Shown piece by piece: positions 11,617 through 23,051 of a DNA stretch of 64,000 bases. Under the pieces are notes generated by a model. The model made no database searches. It worked only from the letters and a program-made list of their open reading frames with translations, and had not been told where the DNA came from. Within the stretch, counting starts at the first letter, position 1, and each line of letters starts with the position of its first letter. This DNA comes from Cunninghamia lanceolata (Eukaryota > Streptophyta > Pinopsida > Cupressales > Cupressaceae). The position numbers and the translations under genes are program-made. The stretch lies in NCBI GenBank assembly GCA_027924645.1, contig BSBN01000213.1, forward strand, positions 35,590,501-35,654,500, read 5' to 3'.

Positions 11617-12719
11617 TTTCTTAATGCGGAAGAAGCTGAGGCTACCTTACGAGACATACACGAAGGTGTTTGTGGCACACATTCTACCGGTCCTAATCTT
11701 GCTAAGAAGATACTCAGAACAGGTTATCACTAGCCTACAATAGAGTAAGATGCTACACAGTTTGCTAAGAAGTGTCTACAATGTCAGCAGCATGGAGATT
11801 TGATTCACGCACCAGCTCATGAATTACAACCTGTGACAACTCCATGGCCTTTTTCTCAATGGGGTCTCGACCTCGTAGGACAAATCCACCCTTCCTCCTC
11901 CAATGGCCACAAGTTTATCATTACCACCACTGAGTATTTCACGAAGTGGGTGGAAGCCATTCCTATGACCTATATCACTGGTAAGCAAATAGCCAAGTTT
12001 ATCCTAAACTACCTCATATGCCGGTATGGTATTCCCCAAGCCATTGTCACAGATAATGGGAGACCATTCAAGAACCAAGATGTCTGTGCCTTGTGCACAC
12101 AATACAATATCCAACATCGCTTTTCAACTCCCTACTATCTGTAGAGTAACGGCAAAGCTAAGGCTTCCAATAAAACCATTCTCAAAATCCTCAAGAAAAT
12201 AGTTAATGAAGCTGGTTGCGATTGGCACTTGCAACTCAATCCCGCCCTATGGGCCTACCGTACTAGTATCAGAACACCAACTAGTGCCACACCTTATGCC
12301 TTGGTCTATGGCTCTGAAGCCATCCTACCTTTAGAGGTTGAGATCCCATCCCTCAGAGTATCCATGCAGGACCTGATCAGTGGAGACGAGTATCGCACTT
12401 CCAGATTAGCTGAGCTTGAACTACTAGATGAGAGGCACCTTGCTGCACTTAATCATCTCCATGTCTATCAAAACCACCTTCGGCATAATTACAACAAAAA
12501 GATCAAACAAAGACGGTTTCAAGTTGATGATCTTGTACTTAACGAGAATCAGAGAAATCAAGCAGATCGAGAAAGAAGGGCAAGTTTGAGCCTAACTGGT
12601 TAGGTCCCTTTATTGTGATAGCAGCATATGGATCAGGAGCTTATACTTTAGCTACACCTGATGGCATTCCTCTGGATGAGCCACTTAACAGTGTCCATCT
12701 TAAGAAGTTCTATGCCTAA
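11617..12719 (+). pseudogene. Integrase of element A, catalytic residues altered
   Basis: Integrase inserts the cDNA into chromosomal DNA. The core starts near 11840 (PWPFSQWGLDLVG). The usual first catalytic Asp before YFTKW is Glu (TTEYFTKW). The second is present (VTDNGRPF). The third, Glu in NGxAEA, is Lys (AAG, 12160-12162), next to a TAG stop at 12142-12144. The C-terminal part has NPALWAYRTS, YGSEAILPLE and a final SVHLKKFYA ending at 12719, after a frameshift near 12540-12600. The N-terminal zinc region (11617-11800) is broken. No chromodomain is seen. The 3' end matches 63303-63689 of copy A2. Confidence 0.88.
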
Positions 12720-14860
12720 TCCTCAGAGTATTCCAAAAAAAAAAAATCCATCCTCTGGTGAAAACCTAGCAAACAGGTGCCTTGGATAAGTACCATAGTG
12801 AAAACCTGGCAAACAGGCACTATGTGTAGAGTCAGCATCCATCGTCTATCGAGTCCTGTCCACTCCATGTCTAGTGCACAAAGCACACCTTTCCACCCAT
12901 CCATAATAAAACCATTGACCTTGTTTGCATTTCCATCTCCCTATCTAGTATAGCTTGGAAATTTGTCAATGTCCCTCGTCGTCATCCCACATCTTGATCT
13001 GTGTCTATAGTTAACACTGTCTTGTCCTAGGTTAAAGCTTTCGGTGTCTTCTTCGATAGTCACCCATATAGTTTCCTCTACAAGAATGGGGGCAACTCTT
13101 TCCTTAACTTAGGTCTAGGATTGGTTCCTTGTTCGTGGTTCGCAACGTATACTTCAATCTCTTTCTCATTGTTCACAGGTAACACCCTTTAACGGACACA
13201 TCGCTCCTATGATAAGGCTGTTATCTTCTCAACACTTTTTCCACATCATCACACCAACCAAAACTACATATTATCATCATTTCAATCTTAAGGTACCTTG
13301 ATCCCATGGATATGGGTATGTAGGTAGTCTGGAATACGAAGGAAGTATCCAATACTCAGGTACATAAGACCCCCTCCTTCCACCTTCATCCACCTCATCA
13401 CTCTATCTAGAACTACATATTATCATCATTTCAATCTTAAGGTACCTTGATCCCATGGATATGGGTATGTAGGCAGTCTAGAATATGAAGGAAGTATCCA
13501 GTACTTAGGTACATAAGACCCCCTCCTTCCACCTTCATCCACCTCATCACTCTATCTAGAACTACATATTTATCATTTTTCATCTTTCATCATCGTGTGC
13601 CTTGATCCCGTGGACACAGGGTATGTAGGCAGTTTGGAATATGAAGGATGTATCCAGTACTCAGGCACACACGATCCATCATTCTCCACCCACCCCAATC
13701 CATTAGCACTATCATCCTTCTAGTCTTCCGTGTATCAAAATCTATTCGCCTCAACTTGACTAACTCAAGCAGCAAGCTAGCGCATCCTTTCAAAGCAAAA
13801 GTCCTTAACAAACCTGAAGCAAAGCAGCTTCCTTCCAGAGTCATCTACTGTCCTACATACTGATTGCCAACATCAGCTAATTCTAGCTTAACCAAAGCAT
13901 CAGATCAACAATCTTGTCTTCTACAAAGTGTTCCATTGTCGAGACCAACACACGCGTCTCCTACGACATTGTCTTTTTAGGTAGATAGCACCCTTTAACG
14001 GACACAAAGTTCCTACGATAAGGCTGTTATCTTTCCTATCCAATTTATCCTGAGCAACCTCTTTGGCAAGAGAATATGTTGGTTGTATGTTTACTTTGTA
14101 AGTCAATCAATTTGTTTTATGGTTTATCTTTTGTTCCTTTATCCATTACCTACTCAAGGCTACCTTGGTTTATCTATAATCTTGGTATGTTGCGAGGTAG
14201 TACGGATTGGAGGCATAGTCATTGCTTTTTGTGTGCCTTGTTTGAGGAATGATCTTTAGCATCTTTCTTAGCATTATATTTATCTTGTGTGTGTTACGTC
14301 CTAGCATCTTACATATTAATACACTTCTTGCACTTACATGTATTGAAGTTTATTTTATGTTCAAGACTATGGCTTACTCACATGTTCCAACAAGGTCATA
14401 TTATGTCTAAAGGGATCTAAGTTCAATCCACTTGCTTGCAGAGTCAACGTCCACGCACTCGGATATTACTGTACCTTGGTCTTTTATACCTTGGTGGCAA
14501 ACTATCCACGTGCTATATCAAAAATAAGGATTGCTCTTTATAAACAAATGTGAAACCATTGCAACAAGCTCATCCATTTACACCATCCATTTTTCCATGG
14601 CCTTATATATTTTTCCAGCAAAGATCAATCAACAGTCTTTCTCTTATGTTCTTTTCTATCTCCACTTTCTAAACATTCAACCTCGCCTATCTCCAACAAA
14701 TCTTCTAGTCAAGCGTCAACACAATTCCTCTGTCGCTTCCCTATCTTCCCGCTCGAGGGGGCATACGCTGGGGCAACTCCTTACACTGGGGCATCAATAA
14801 ATTGTATCACATCTTCAACAATTAATTTCTTTGACGCAACGCTATAAACTGCATTGCATC
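12720..14860 (+). other. 3' untranslated region of element A
   Basis: No coding signal. It opens with two GAAAACCTxGCAAACAGG units (about 12761-12820) that are conserved at 63731-63795 in copy A2. A 149-bp tandem repeat lies at 13258-13680. A GGACACA...CCTAYGATAAGGCTGTTATCTT box occurs twice (near 13195 and 14000). Confidence 0.75.
13258..13680 (+). repeat. Tandem repeat, about 149-bp unit, nearly three copies
   Basis: Units start near 13258, 13407 and 13556. Each holds AACTACATAT, a CCTTGATCCCRTGGA core (13296, 13445, 13600) and GTATCCARTACT. The period is 149 bp between the first two and 155 bp to the third. The third unit is the most diverged. It is non-coding and inside the 3' UTR of element A. 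Confidence 0.85.
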
Positions 14861-14874
14861 AAAGAGGGGCAAAA
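14861..14874 (+). other. Polypurine tract of element A
   Basis: AAAGAGGGGCAAAA abuts the 3' LTR start TGTAGACACC. This is the expected priming site for plus-strand DNA synthesis. One C interrupts the purine run. Confidence 0.85.
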
Positions 14875-16021
14875 TGTAGACACCCTAAAAATGACCAAGT
14901 CGCCGCACCACTTGCTTTTCGTAATCTGTCAAATCCCCTGCATTTCACACATTAATTAAATAATCTAATTATTTAATTAATTTCACCAAATTCTTCTAAA
15001 TCACAAAATTGTGACATTAATTAAATAAATCCTCTTTATTTAATTAATTAAATTAAATTCCTCTATTATTCTTCCACAATTAAATAATTTTAATTATTTA
15101 ATTAGATCATTGTCACCTTCCAAAATTCACATCCACATTAATTAAATAAACCTAATTATTTAATTAATTCAACAAATTCCTTCTTATCTACAATTAAATA
15201 ATTCTTAAATTATTTAATTAAATCAAAATCATTCTTTCAAAATCATGCACAACAATTAAATAAATTTATTTATTTAATTTGCTTTCAAATCTTCTAAATT
15301 AAATAATTCTAATTATTTAGTTACTTCTTCCAATAATATCTTCTCTAAATTTAAATAAATCAATTATTTATTTAAATTGCTTTTTTCTTCTCAATTTGAG
15401 TTATCTCTAATATAACTCAAGCTTTCTTGCTCATGCAATTAAATATTCCTAATATTTAATAAAGCAAAATATCTTCTTATTCTCATGCAAATCTCTTCTT
15501 CTTGTTTTAAATCACTTAACTAATCATTACATTCTGTTAATTGCTTTAACTCATTCTTCTATTCTTGATAACTCCTCTCATAGGAAAGAAAGCAAGACAC
15601 TTGTCGTTTTCTTATTTGTTGCACATTCCCCAACTATTCTCCTCCATTGATTCTTCTAAATTATCTGGACCGTTGATTGATCTTTATTGAAACCTATATA
15701 AACCCCCCTCATCTCCTTCACACCTCTCTCTTCGATCTTATTCTCAGGCATACTTAATAGCACTTTGAGCATACATCGCATCGATTGAGCAACTTCACGA
15801 TATTTTGACATTGATCTTTTGAGCACTACACTTGCTTGTTGCAACTATGGTTTCACAGCAATATTGAGCAATCCACATTCAATCCAAAGGGAACAATACA
15901 AATCTCAGTAAAATCTTTCATGTTTCTTTGATTATTATTAAATAGCTTTTATTTAGATAGGTTCTCTTTATGTTATTGGGTTTTTGATTGGTTTAGTTTA
16001 ATCAATTTTTCCTCATACACA
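14875..16021 (+). repeat. 3' LTR of element A (1147 bp)
   Basis: It is a copy of 1135-2263 with the same termini. The TATA box is at 15695-15702. It has about 18 bp more than the 5' LTR near 14990 (CCAAATTCTTCTAAATCA) and 4 bp near 15040. Point differences are mostly transitions. Confidence 0.92.
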
Positions 16022-16026
16022 ACAGG
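16022..16026. repeat. Target-site duplication ACAGG, right copy (element A)
   Basis: It matches 1130-1134 exactly. Confidence 0.93.
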
Positions 16027-16985
16027 GTCACCTGTAATAGACACAGCAGAGGCTTGGTGCTTCACCTTCTTTCTTCTTGGTTGCAAGGCAAGAAAGTCTT
16101 CCCACTTTTTCTGACCATCTTCCTTTGACAAGAAGTGGTGCTTCGTAATCAAGTGCATTAATCAGGGGTGAGTGATTTGTCCATCCTTGTCCCTTATTTT
16201 GGTCATCATGGTGACCAGGTTGGCGTGCAGAAAAGCAGGGACATTTATCAAATACTGAGGGTTATTAGCTCCATACCTCAGATGGGTTATCAACCTCATA
16301 CCAGGGCCTAAGACTATACCATACTGCCCTTTGCATGTAAATAATTTCATGACCCATAGGACTATAGTCTTCCATGGGTTCGGAAGACTAGTCCTCTCAA
16401 TACCTTTCATTGCTCCTTTGCTTACAATGTACCAGGGTAGGGGCTCCAGAGCAACATGGAAGTTCTAAACTAATTCTTCATAAGAGGGGTTTCTTGCAAA
16501 CAAATCAACCCCAATAGCAGGAATACCAAAAAGTTGACTAATGACAGTTGGGTTTATTTGAAATCTTACCCCGTTAACGATGGTGAAAGTTCTATGAAAA
16601 TTTGTGACAAATTCCTCAATCAATTCCTCTTCAAACCCTTCAAATTTCTATAGGAATTCAAGCCACCCTGCTTACTGAAATATCTGTGCACTTGCATCGT
16701 CAAAGATGGCATTCTCTGGCTCTGCCTTCCTCTTGTTACCCATTTTGATTGTCTGACTGTGTATGATTCTGTAGTAGTCTTGACAATGGAGTTCTTCCTA
16801 TTTTTTCCTTTATCTTCTAACTCCTTTTTGAAATGGGAAAGAATTAAGAATTTTGTGTTATTACTTGCAAATATGTGTGTAGGAGTAGTGGCATGAAAAT
16901 TTGACAAGTTGACAGTTATGCTGCATGTCCTTGCATTCCTCATGGCCTGTACTTCAAAGTTATGCACCAAGTTGGCCACATGCAA
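16027..16985 (-). pseudogene. N-terminal part of extra 3' ORF of G2, cut by element A
   Basis: The minus-strand reading starts with an ATG near 16985. About residue 120 onward it contains VTNFHRTFTIVNGVRFQINP followed by SQLFGIP. This strand-turn-helix pattern (hydrophobic, G, then 'LxGIP/LGLP') recurs in plant transposon ORFs of unknown role. Further on come YGIVLGPGMRLITHLR and a basic stretch near the insertion point. Stops occur near 16430-16470 and 16160. It lies 0.85 kb downstream of the G2 integrase on the same strand. It could be an Athila env-position ORF, or an independent relic. Confidence 0.5.
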
Positions 16986-17828
16986 AGTGTAGTGTCTTAG
17001 TCACTGCTTTAATTGTTTTTCCATCCAAATATGGAGCTGAAGCCAGTAAGCTAGCTTGTCATGGGACTTGCCATAAATAATCATAAGTATTGGTTATCAT
17101 GGTTTCTCAATCCGATGCTCATTCCTTTTTATGGCATTTATTTCAAATGTTGTTTGCAATGATGGCCAATACTTATAATTATTCTGATGTATGCAAGATC
17201 TTTAGATAATCTCATGGCTACCACCTATTAGACTACAATGATTGATGCAACTACTGTGGAGTGTGAGACTGCATGCAGGGTACTTTGGGAAACACGTGGC
17301 ATATACAAAATATATTAAATTAATAATATAAGTGTTAAGGAAAGAATATACCTTGAAAAGTTCTCATGGCTTTAATTATTTCACCTCAACATTATTCACC
17401 GAATCGAATTTTGCAATGCATAGAAAATAGTGCTCAATGGTGCTTGGATGGGTAATATTCACTAATATTTTCTAGAGGAATCTATAGCCATCTGGAGCTA
17501 TCAGGAGCTGTCAGGAGCTCTCCAAAATTGTTAGGAGCTCTCTATTTAATTTATCATGCTGACCTGTAGAACTATAGAAAAGGAATTTTATTGAAGGGAA
17601 AGGGAATTTTGAAGAAAAGACTACCATTGTTGGTTTTCAGTCTTTCCTCTAGGCAAAGCTACCATTGCTAGTTTTCAACATTTGCCCAATTTTTTTGTGT
17701 GTTTTCTGACAAGAGAGGCTACCATTTCTAGTTTTCAACCTCAACTAATTTATTTATTCAAGAATCATCATTTAGAGCATGATTCCCATGGAAGAAAGAT
17801 CTTCCATAGAAAAATGTTCTATCTGAGA
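16986..17828 (-). other. Spacer between G2 integrase and its extra 3' ORF
   Basis: No open frame or domain. It has several GGAGCTxTCAGGAGCT repeats (17495-17545) and two or three copies of CTACCATTGxTxGTTTTCA (17620-17745, about 50 bp apart). I found no LTR copy here, which supports the view that G2 continues past 1-1134. Confidence 0.5.
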
Positions 17829-18270
17829 CTAAATTTCTTCAGAGAATTCTTCTTTAGAGGTTGGTTTGTGATACAGCTTCAATCTATGTCCATTGACCAG
17901 AAAAACTCTGCGATCTCCATCAATGGGAACTAACTGAACAACTCCATTACTGAAGGCTTCTTGAATTTCATAGGGTCCCAACCATCTGTTGTGTAGTTTC
18001 CCTTTTAGATCTTGGTATTTAGAATTGAACAATAGGGCCCAATCTCCTTGCTTGAAGTGCTTGCTGATGATGTGCTTGTCATTCCATTCTTTCCTCCACT
18101 ATTGAATTAACTTCGTATGTTGTAGTGCCTCCATCTGCATCTCATCCAATCTATTTAACTGCAATATCCTTTGTAGTTGTGCTTCGATCAAATCAATACC
18201 AGCTTCAAGTGTTGTTTTTAATGTCTCTACCTCATATTCAATGGGCAGCACTGGGTGCTTCCCATAAACT
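17829..18270 (-). pseudogene. Integrase C-terminal part of G2 (downstream of solo LTR S1)
   Basis: Minus strand: YGKHPVLPIEYEV, a Leu/Glu-rich helix, then GDWALLF, KLHNRWLGPYEIQ, VQLVPIDG and VNGHRLKLYH. These are the C-terminal blocks of an Athila/Tat-type integrase. It was separated from the core by insertion of S1 within the YELVYGKHP region. One stop lies near 18100. Confidence 0.88.
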
Positions 18271-20757
18271 TGATGGAGGTTGATTGTCATTGATGTCAAA
18301 TTAGTAAAGGTGTTGTGATTGTCATGTGCTTTAGGAGATGACGTTGATCATACAAGAGTTCACATGCAGGATGCATGTTCATGTTCAAGCAATGATAATG
18401 CAGGTATGTTCATATCATGGTGGTGTTGAGAAGGTTTCTCATGTCTTCATGCTTAACATCAAGTTCAGTAGAATTGTTGTGTGGACCAATGTCAATACAA
18501 GGATGTTAGAATATCAAAGGTGTTATGCTCTTATGTTCAAGAGATGCTTCATGTGATTTTTAGTGTCTTATTGTAACATAGATGTTCAGGGTTGATGATC
18601 ATATCTTATGCTTTGTTGAGCTACTTCAGATATGTTTAATGGATGGTGTTTGCTATTGATGGTGCAAAGGAATTGGCCATGGTGTTCATGTCAAAAGAGA
18701 TAAAATGTTTGTAATGAGGTTCTTGATGCTATATCTTCCTAGTATCATGATCATGGACTTCATAAAAGGTTATGTTGTTGATTTCATTGTTCTTGTAGAT
18801 GAAACATGTTTTCCACATGCTCTCAGTTAGATTTGACTTCATACTGGACTGATTGGATATGGTCATGATCAAGTGCATAAATGAATAGATTGATATGTGT
18901 TGGCTTTGATTGATATTAACCATGTGATTGTGAAGAGATTATTCTTGTAAAGTCAACATATTATGTTCTTTGTAGATATTGTCTCAGTCTGCCTTGTTAA
19001 TGGTATGTTTCTCCACAACCAAATTCATATCTAAATTTGTGTAAGGTTTTGGTCAAATGTCAAATATTTGGGTTCTGCATTTGGAGACCTAAAACCTAAA
19101 AGAATCTTCTTCACAGTCCTAAATATAATCCTATACTATATCTCTTCAAGACCTATTCTCTTTCTATTCTGCCCGTCATAGATGAGAACAATTTTTGTTA
19201 TAAATAGTCATTGACCTGTTATCACAGGTCAATCCACTTAACTTGACCTGCTAAAGGGTTCTTAATACATTCATGAACCGGCCCCTCTGCTAGGCAAACC
19301 AACTACATTGGTCTCTATCACATGTGAATGGGTGGTAAAAGTCATTGAAGGCCAATATTCAAAGTATGGTGAGTGTGAATTAGAAGATTGATGGTCTTAA
19401 TTCAAAATAAGACTTCCTCTCCCAAGTTCCTCCTTTGACATGCATTGAAATGTCATAGCTTTGAAAATGTAGATAAGGTGCTTTATAAAGACTAATTTTA
19501 GCAGTTTTAAAAAGGTAGTCAGTGAAGACTTTAAAAGAAAATTTGTTGGAGATTTCTTTCTAATTTTTTTCTCCTCTCGTGGCAAGAAAGACTAAAAGGA
19601 AAGTTTTTTTAAAATAGAATATAAAGAGTTTTTTTTAAGAGGTGTTTTTAGTCTCTTTTGGAGAATTTTCTTATTTGCAGAATTGTGAAGATGAATGATC
19701 ATGTAGATTGAGGAAGATGAAATGATCTGATGATTTATTTTATTATTGAAGATTATTGAGCAGTGAGTTTGGAAAAAGAAATGGATTATTTGTTCTTGAC
19801 AAGAAATTGGAATTATCTTTTTATATGAAGATGAATATGTAAAGAGAATATCAAGGGTCATTCATTTTTAATTGTAGGTGAATTGATTTTATGCAAAGTT
19901 GTTAATTGAAATGGGAAGATGAATATGTAGAGGAGAAGAATGTCAAAGGACATTCATATTTCTATATAATGGTATTGCAGGTGTATTGATGATGAAGAGT
20001 GAGTGTGGATCAAAATGCAGTGAAGGCATTTTTGTGAAGATTCTTTTGAAGAGAATATATAGATGAATCATGATATTGTGTATGTGAGATCATGTTTTTA
20101 CAGGAATGAATTAAACAAAGAATGAAGACAGATTGAACCATGCCAAGTATGAAGACAATATGCAATTGATTATGCATCAGGTGAATTGATTGTGCAAAGA
20201 TCATGAGACTGATATGCAGATTGGATTGAGGATGATTGCAAAGAGATATGCAAACTCAGAGAAGACAGGTTATGTAATGGTGCAAATCAGATTGACTTAG
20301 AATCATTTCTTTTACACTAAGCATTATGTTTTAATGATGGTGATTGTATTTGCCAGTGAGGCTTTATGTGTCAGTGAGGCTTGTATGGTCAGTGAGACCT
20401 CCTTGTAGTCAGTGAGGCTTGTATGGTTAGTGGGACCTCCTTGTAGCTAGTGAGGCTTGTATGGTCAATGAGACCTGTTTGTAACCAGTGAGGTTCTTGA
20501 TTAAGATAGTGAAGCATTTTAGAGTGGTTTTTCTTCCCCTAGAGGGTTTTCCACTCATCAAAACCTATGTCATGTCTTTTTCTTATGGTTAATTATGCTG
20601 CACCTATTTGATCATCTTTATTTAAGTTTTGCATATTATGATGATTATGTTCTTCAGTAAACTCCTTTGCATAACCTTTTTGAATCAAGTTTTGAAATGT
20701 TAAAAATTATACAACACTAATTCACCCCCCCTCTCAGTGTTGTATTGTACTCCAACA
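18271..20757 (-). mobile_element. S1: solo-LTR-like element, 2487 bp, in G2 integrase
   Basis: It is flanked by AAACT on both sides (18266-18270, 20758-20762). On the minus strand it starts TGTTGGAGTAC, has ACTGAGAGGGGGGGTGAAT near its start and ends ...TGACATCAATGACAATCAACCTCCATCA (terminal CA). It shares the G-rich start box and the TGACATCAATGA end box with S2 and S3. There is no coding region, primer site or purine tract inside, so it is best read as a solo LTR left by LTR-LTR recombination. A non-autonomous short element is the alternative. Confidence 0.85.
20371..20500 (-). repeat. 38-bp minisatellite in S1
   Basis: The plus-strand unit starts TCAGTGAGGCTTGTATGG, with starts at 20371, 20409, 20447 and 20485, an exact 38-bp period. 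It lies about 260-390 bp inside the S1 start (minus orientation). Confidence 0.9.
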
Positions 20758-20762
20758 AAACT

Positions 20763-21320
20763 AACTCGTATAGCATGAAGTTAGTTGTGCACCTCCAGGT
20801 AGTATTATAAGCCCAAACAACTTCTGTCATTCTATCATCCCAATCTATCTTTTTTCTTGAGATGGTTTTGGTGAGGATGTTCTCCAATTCTATGTTTGTT
20901 ACTTCAACCTGACCATTGCTCTGTGGATGATATGGTAAAGATTTTATGTGACTGGTCTGATATCTTTCTAGGAATGCTTTGATCACGGAAGACATAAATT
21001 GTGGTCCCTAATAAAAAACAAGAGTTCTGTGTGCCATACCGCTGCAAGATGTGTTTGTAGAGAAAATCTGCAACTTTCTTTTCCTTTACTGCTGGTAATG
21101 CTTTTGCTTCAACCCATTTAGTGGCATAGTCCATGCAGACCAGAATGTAGTGATTTCCTCTGGATGGTGGATCAATTGGTCCCACAAAATATATTCCCCA
21201 CTTTTCAAATGGCTCTAAAACCACTTGAGGATGGAATGGCATCTCTGTGGTGGGAGTTGGATGTCCCATTCTTTGACATTGATCACATTGCTTCAGATAT
21301 TGGTTAATATCTTTGGTCAT
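20763..21320 (-). pseudogene. Integrase zinc region and catalytic core of G2
   Basis: Minus strand: CDQCQRMGH (end of the zinc-binding region), then VGPIDPPSRGNHYILVCMDYATKWVEA with the first Asp, then a frameshift. At the place of the second Asp (…D.G.QF) the codon reads Tyr and a stop follows, near 21005-21015. The third position, SNGQVEVTN, keeps Glu near 20915. DWDDRMTEVVWAYNT follows. It is disrupted by S1 at 20757. It is typical of Athila/Tat integrases. Confidence 0.87.
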
Positions 21321-21664
21321 TGTTGGCCAAAAATATCTAGCTCCCAGGATCTTGTGCCCTGTTCTGATGGCTGAAAAGTGTCCACCAGAAGGTTCATCAT
21401 GACATGCATGAATTATGCCATATACCTATGTTTCCTACACACACTGACGTAATACATGATCAGGATAATTTTTAAACAAGAGACCATTTACCCACTTGTA
21501 TCTGGAGCTCTCTTAAACTAGCTGTCTAATTTCTTTTGATTGAAGTGTTGTGGGCATTTCCCTAAAACTGGATAATTAGCTAGATCTACAAACCATGGAG
21601 ATTGTATAGAGATAGCAAACAAATGTTCATCTGGAAATGCATCATTTGCTGGTTCGTTATTTCC
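21321..21664 (-). pseudogene. Degenerate linker and integrase N-terminus of G2
   Basis: Fragments in changing frames include YFWPTMT-like and HDEPSGGHFSAIRT-like stretches, as expected before the integrase zinc finger. Stops and frameshifts are dense. There is not enough room or similarity for a second RNase H. Confidence 0.55.
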
Positions 21665-22000
21665 CTATACATTCAATCTAGATAAGAAGTCAGCAACAAT
21701 ATTATCTTTGTTAGGTTTATCAACAATGGTTATGTCAAATTCTTGCAATAATAATAGCCATCTGATAATTCGACCTCCTACTATAGCTTTATTTATCAGA
21801 TATCTTATAGGTGCATGATCAGTATGTATGAAGATTTTGTAGCCTGTGATGTAGTGGTAAAATTTGTTGATAGCATAAACTACTGCCAGCAATTCTTTTT
21901 TAGTTGTGGTGTAATTTTTCTTTGTAGGGTTCAAGTTTTTGCTAATGTAATATATTACATGCATACCTCCAAACTCATTCAGTTGTCCTAACACTACTCC
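21665..22000 (-). pseudogene. Gypsy RNase H of G2
   Basis: Minus strand: VIYYISKNLNPTKKNYTTTK, ELLAVVYAINKFYHY (with catalytic Glu), IFIHTDHAPIRYL (catalytic Asp) and KDNIVADFLSRL (Asp). Its start is joined to the RT through a frameshift near 22000, where the first Asp should lie. Unlike in elements A and D, the TDH and VADFLSR motifs of an ordinary single gypsy RNase H are kept, and no archaeal-type RNase H follows. Confidence 0.88.
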
Positions 22001-22900
22001 AATGGCCTGATTGGAAGTATTTGTATGGATGTGAAACGACTCACCCCAGTTGGTCCTTTTATCACTGGAGCTGTCATGAGGGCACTTTTGATAGCCTCAA
22101 ATGACTGTTGGCATTCTAGTGTCCATTTGAATTCAGAATCCTTTTTCAGCAAAGTGAACATAGGGTCAGCTTTTTGACTAAAATTTTCAATGAACCTTCT
22201 ATAGTATCCATCATGTCCCAAAAATATTCTTATCTCAGTTTGAGTTTGAGGAGGGGGAATTTGTATAATAATTTTGACCTTCTTGGGATCTACTTTCATT
22301 CCCTCCTGTGAGATGTGGTGACCAAGTACAATTCCCTTAGTCATCATAGGGAAGCATTTTTCATGATTTAGAGACAGCTAATGTTCTTTGCATCTTTCAA
22401 GAACCTTATTTAAACTATTCAAGGCTTCATCAAAGGTTTATCCATGCACTGTGAAATCATCCATATAAACCTCCACACATGTATTTGCTAAATCAACAAA
22501 GATTGCCAAAACAACAAGTTGAAATGTGGCTGGTCCATTGCACAATCCAAATGGTAGAACACTGTAGGCAAATGTCCCCCATGGGTAGGTGAAAGTTGTT
22601 TTATCCTAGTTCTCTAGAGCTACATGGATCAGATTGTAGCCACTAAATCCATCCAGAAAGGAGAAGTAGCGACTACCAACTAGATTATCTAGCACTTGGT
22701 CATGAAAGGAAGTGGGAAATAGTCTTTCTTTGTAGTTTTGTTCAATTCTCTATAATCAATATAGACTCGCCATTTTATATTTTTCTTGGGCACTATTACT
22801 AATGGCGATACCCATTGATTGTCAGAAATAGGATAAATGAATCCTACCTACAATACTTTCTCTATTTCCTCCTTCACTATGTCTTTCAAGGATGGGTTGA
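22001..22900 (-). pseudogene. Reverse transcriptase of G2
   Basis: Minus-strand blocks, split over frames: WRVYIDYRELNKTTKKDYFP (about 22720-22790), MDGFSGYN-equivalent (about 22630), CAMDQPHF region (about 22530), VYMDDFTVHG with the YMDD box (about 22440-22470), VLGHHISQEGMKVDPKK and FLGHDGYYRRFI (22000-22347). At least three frameshifts and several stops are present. It resembles Athila RT. Confidence 0.87.
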
Positions 22901-23051
22901 TCCTCTGTTGTGGTTGCCTAATAGGTCAGACATCCTTAGTATAAGTGTGGTGTGTACAAACATTGGGATGGATTCCTTTCATGTCCTTGTATTCCCATAC
23001 AAAGGCTTGGGTATGGTTTTGTAACAATTTTGCCAAACAAACTTCTTCTAC

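Larger units (their letters stand above)
1135..16021 (+). mobile_element. Element A: complete Tat-type Ty3-gypsy LTR retrotransposon, 14.9 kb
   Basis: Two LTRs (1135-2263, 14875-16021) begin TGTAGACACC, end TACACA and are flanked by the 5-bp repeat ACAGG. The inside reads 5' leader, proline/glutamine-rich gag, protease, G-patch-like motif, RT, degenerate gypsy RNase H, archaeal-type RNase H, integrase, a 2.1 kb 3' untranslated region and a polypurine tract. The second RNase H after the first is the known mark of the Tat group (Tat/Ogre/Retand). In-frame stops occur in gag, protease, RT and integrase, so this copy is defective. The two LTRs are very similar, differing by small indels and scattered substitutions, so the insertion is younger than its host G2. 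Confidence 0.93.

Noticed and set aside
16027..16985. Calling the G2 3' ORF an envelope gene
   Set aside because: The position fits Athila, but I see no signal peptide, cleavage site or membrane anchor.
17000..17828. A G2 3' LTR between integrase and the extra ORF
   Set aside because: No stretch matches 25864-27335 here. Only short GGAGCT words are shared.
18271..20757. S1-S3 considered as LINEs, SINEs or DNA transposons
   Set aside because: TG/CA ends with 5-bp duplications, no poly(A) tail, no terminal inverted repeats beyond a few bases, and no pol III boxes seen. Solo LTR fits better.
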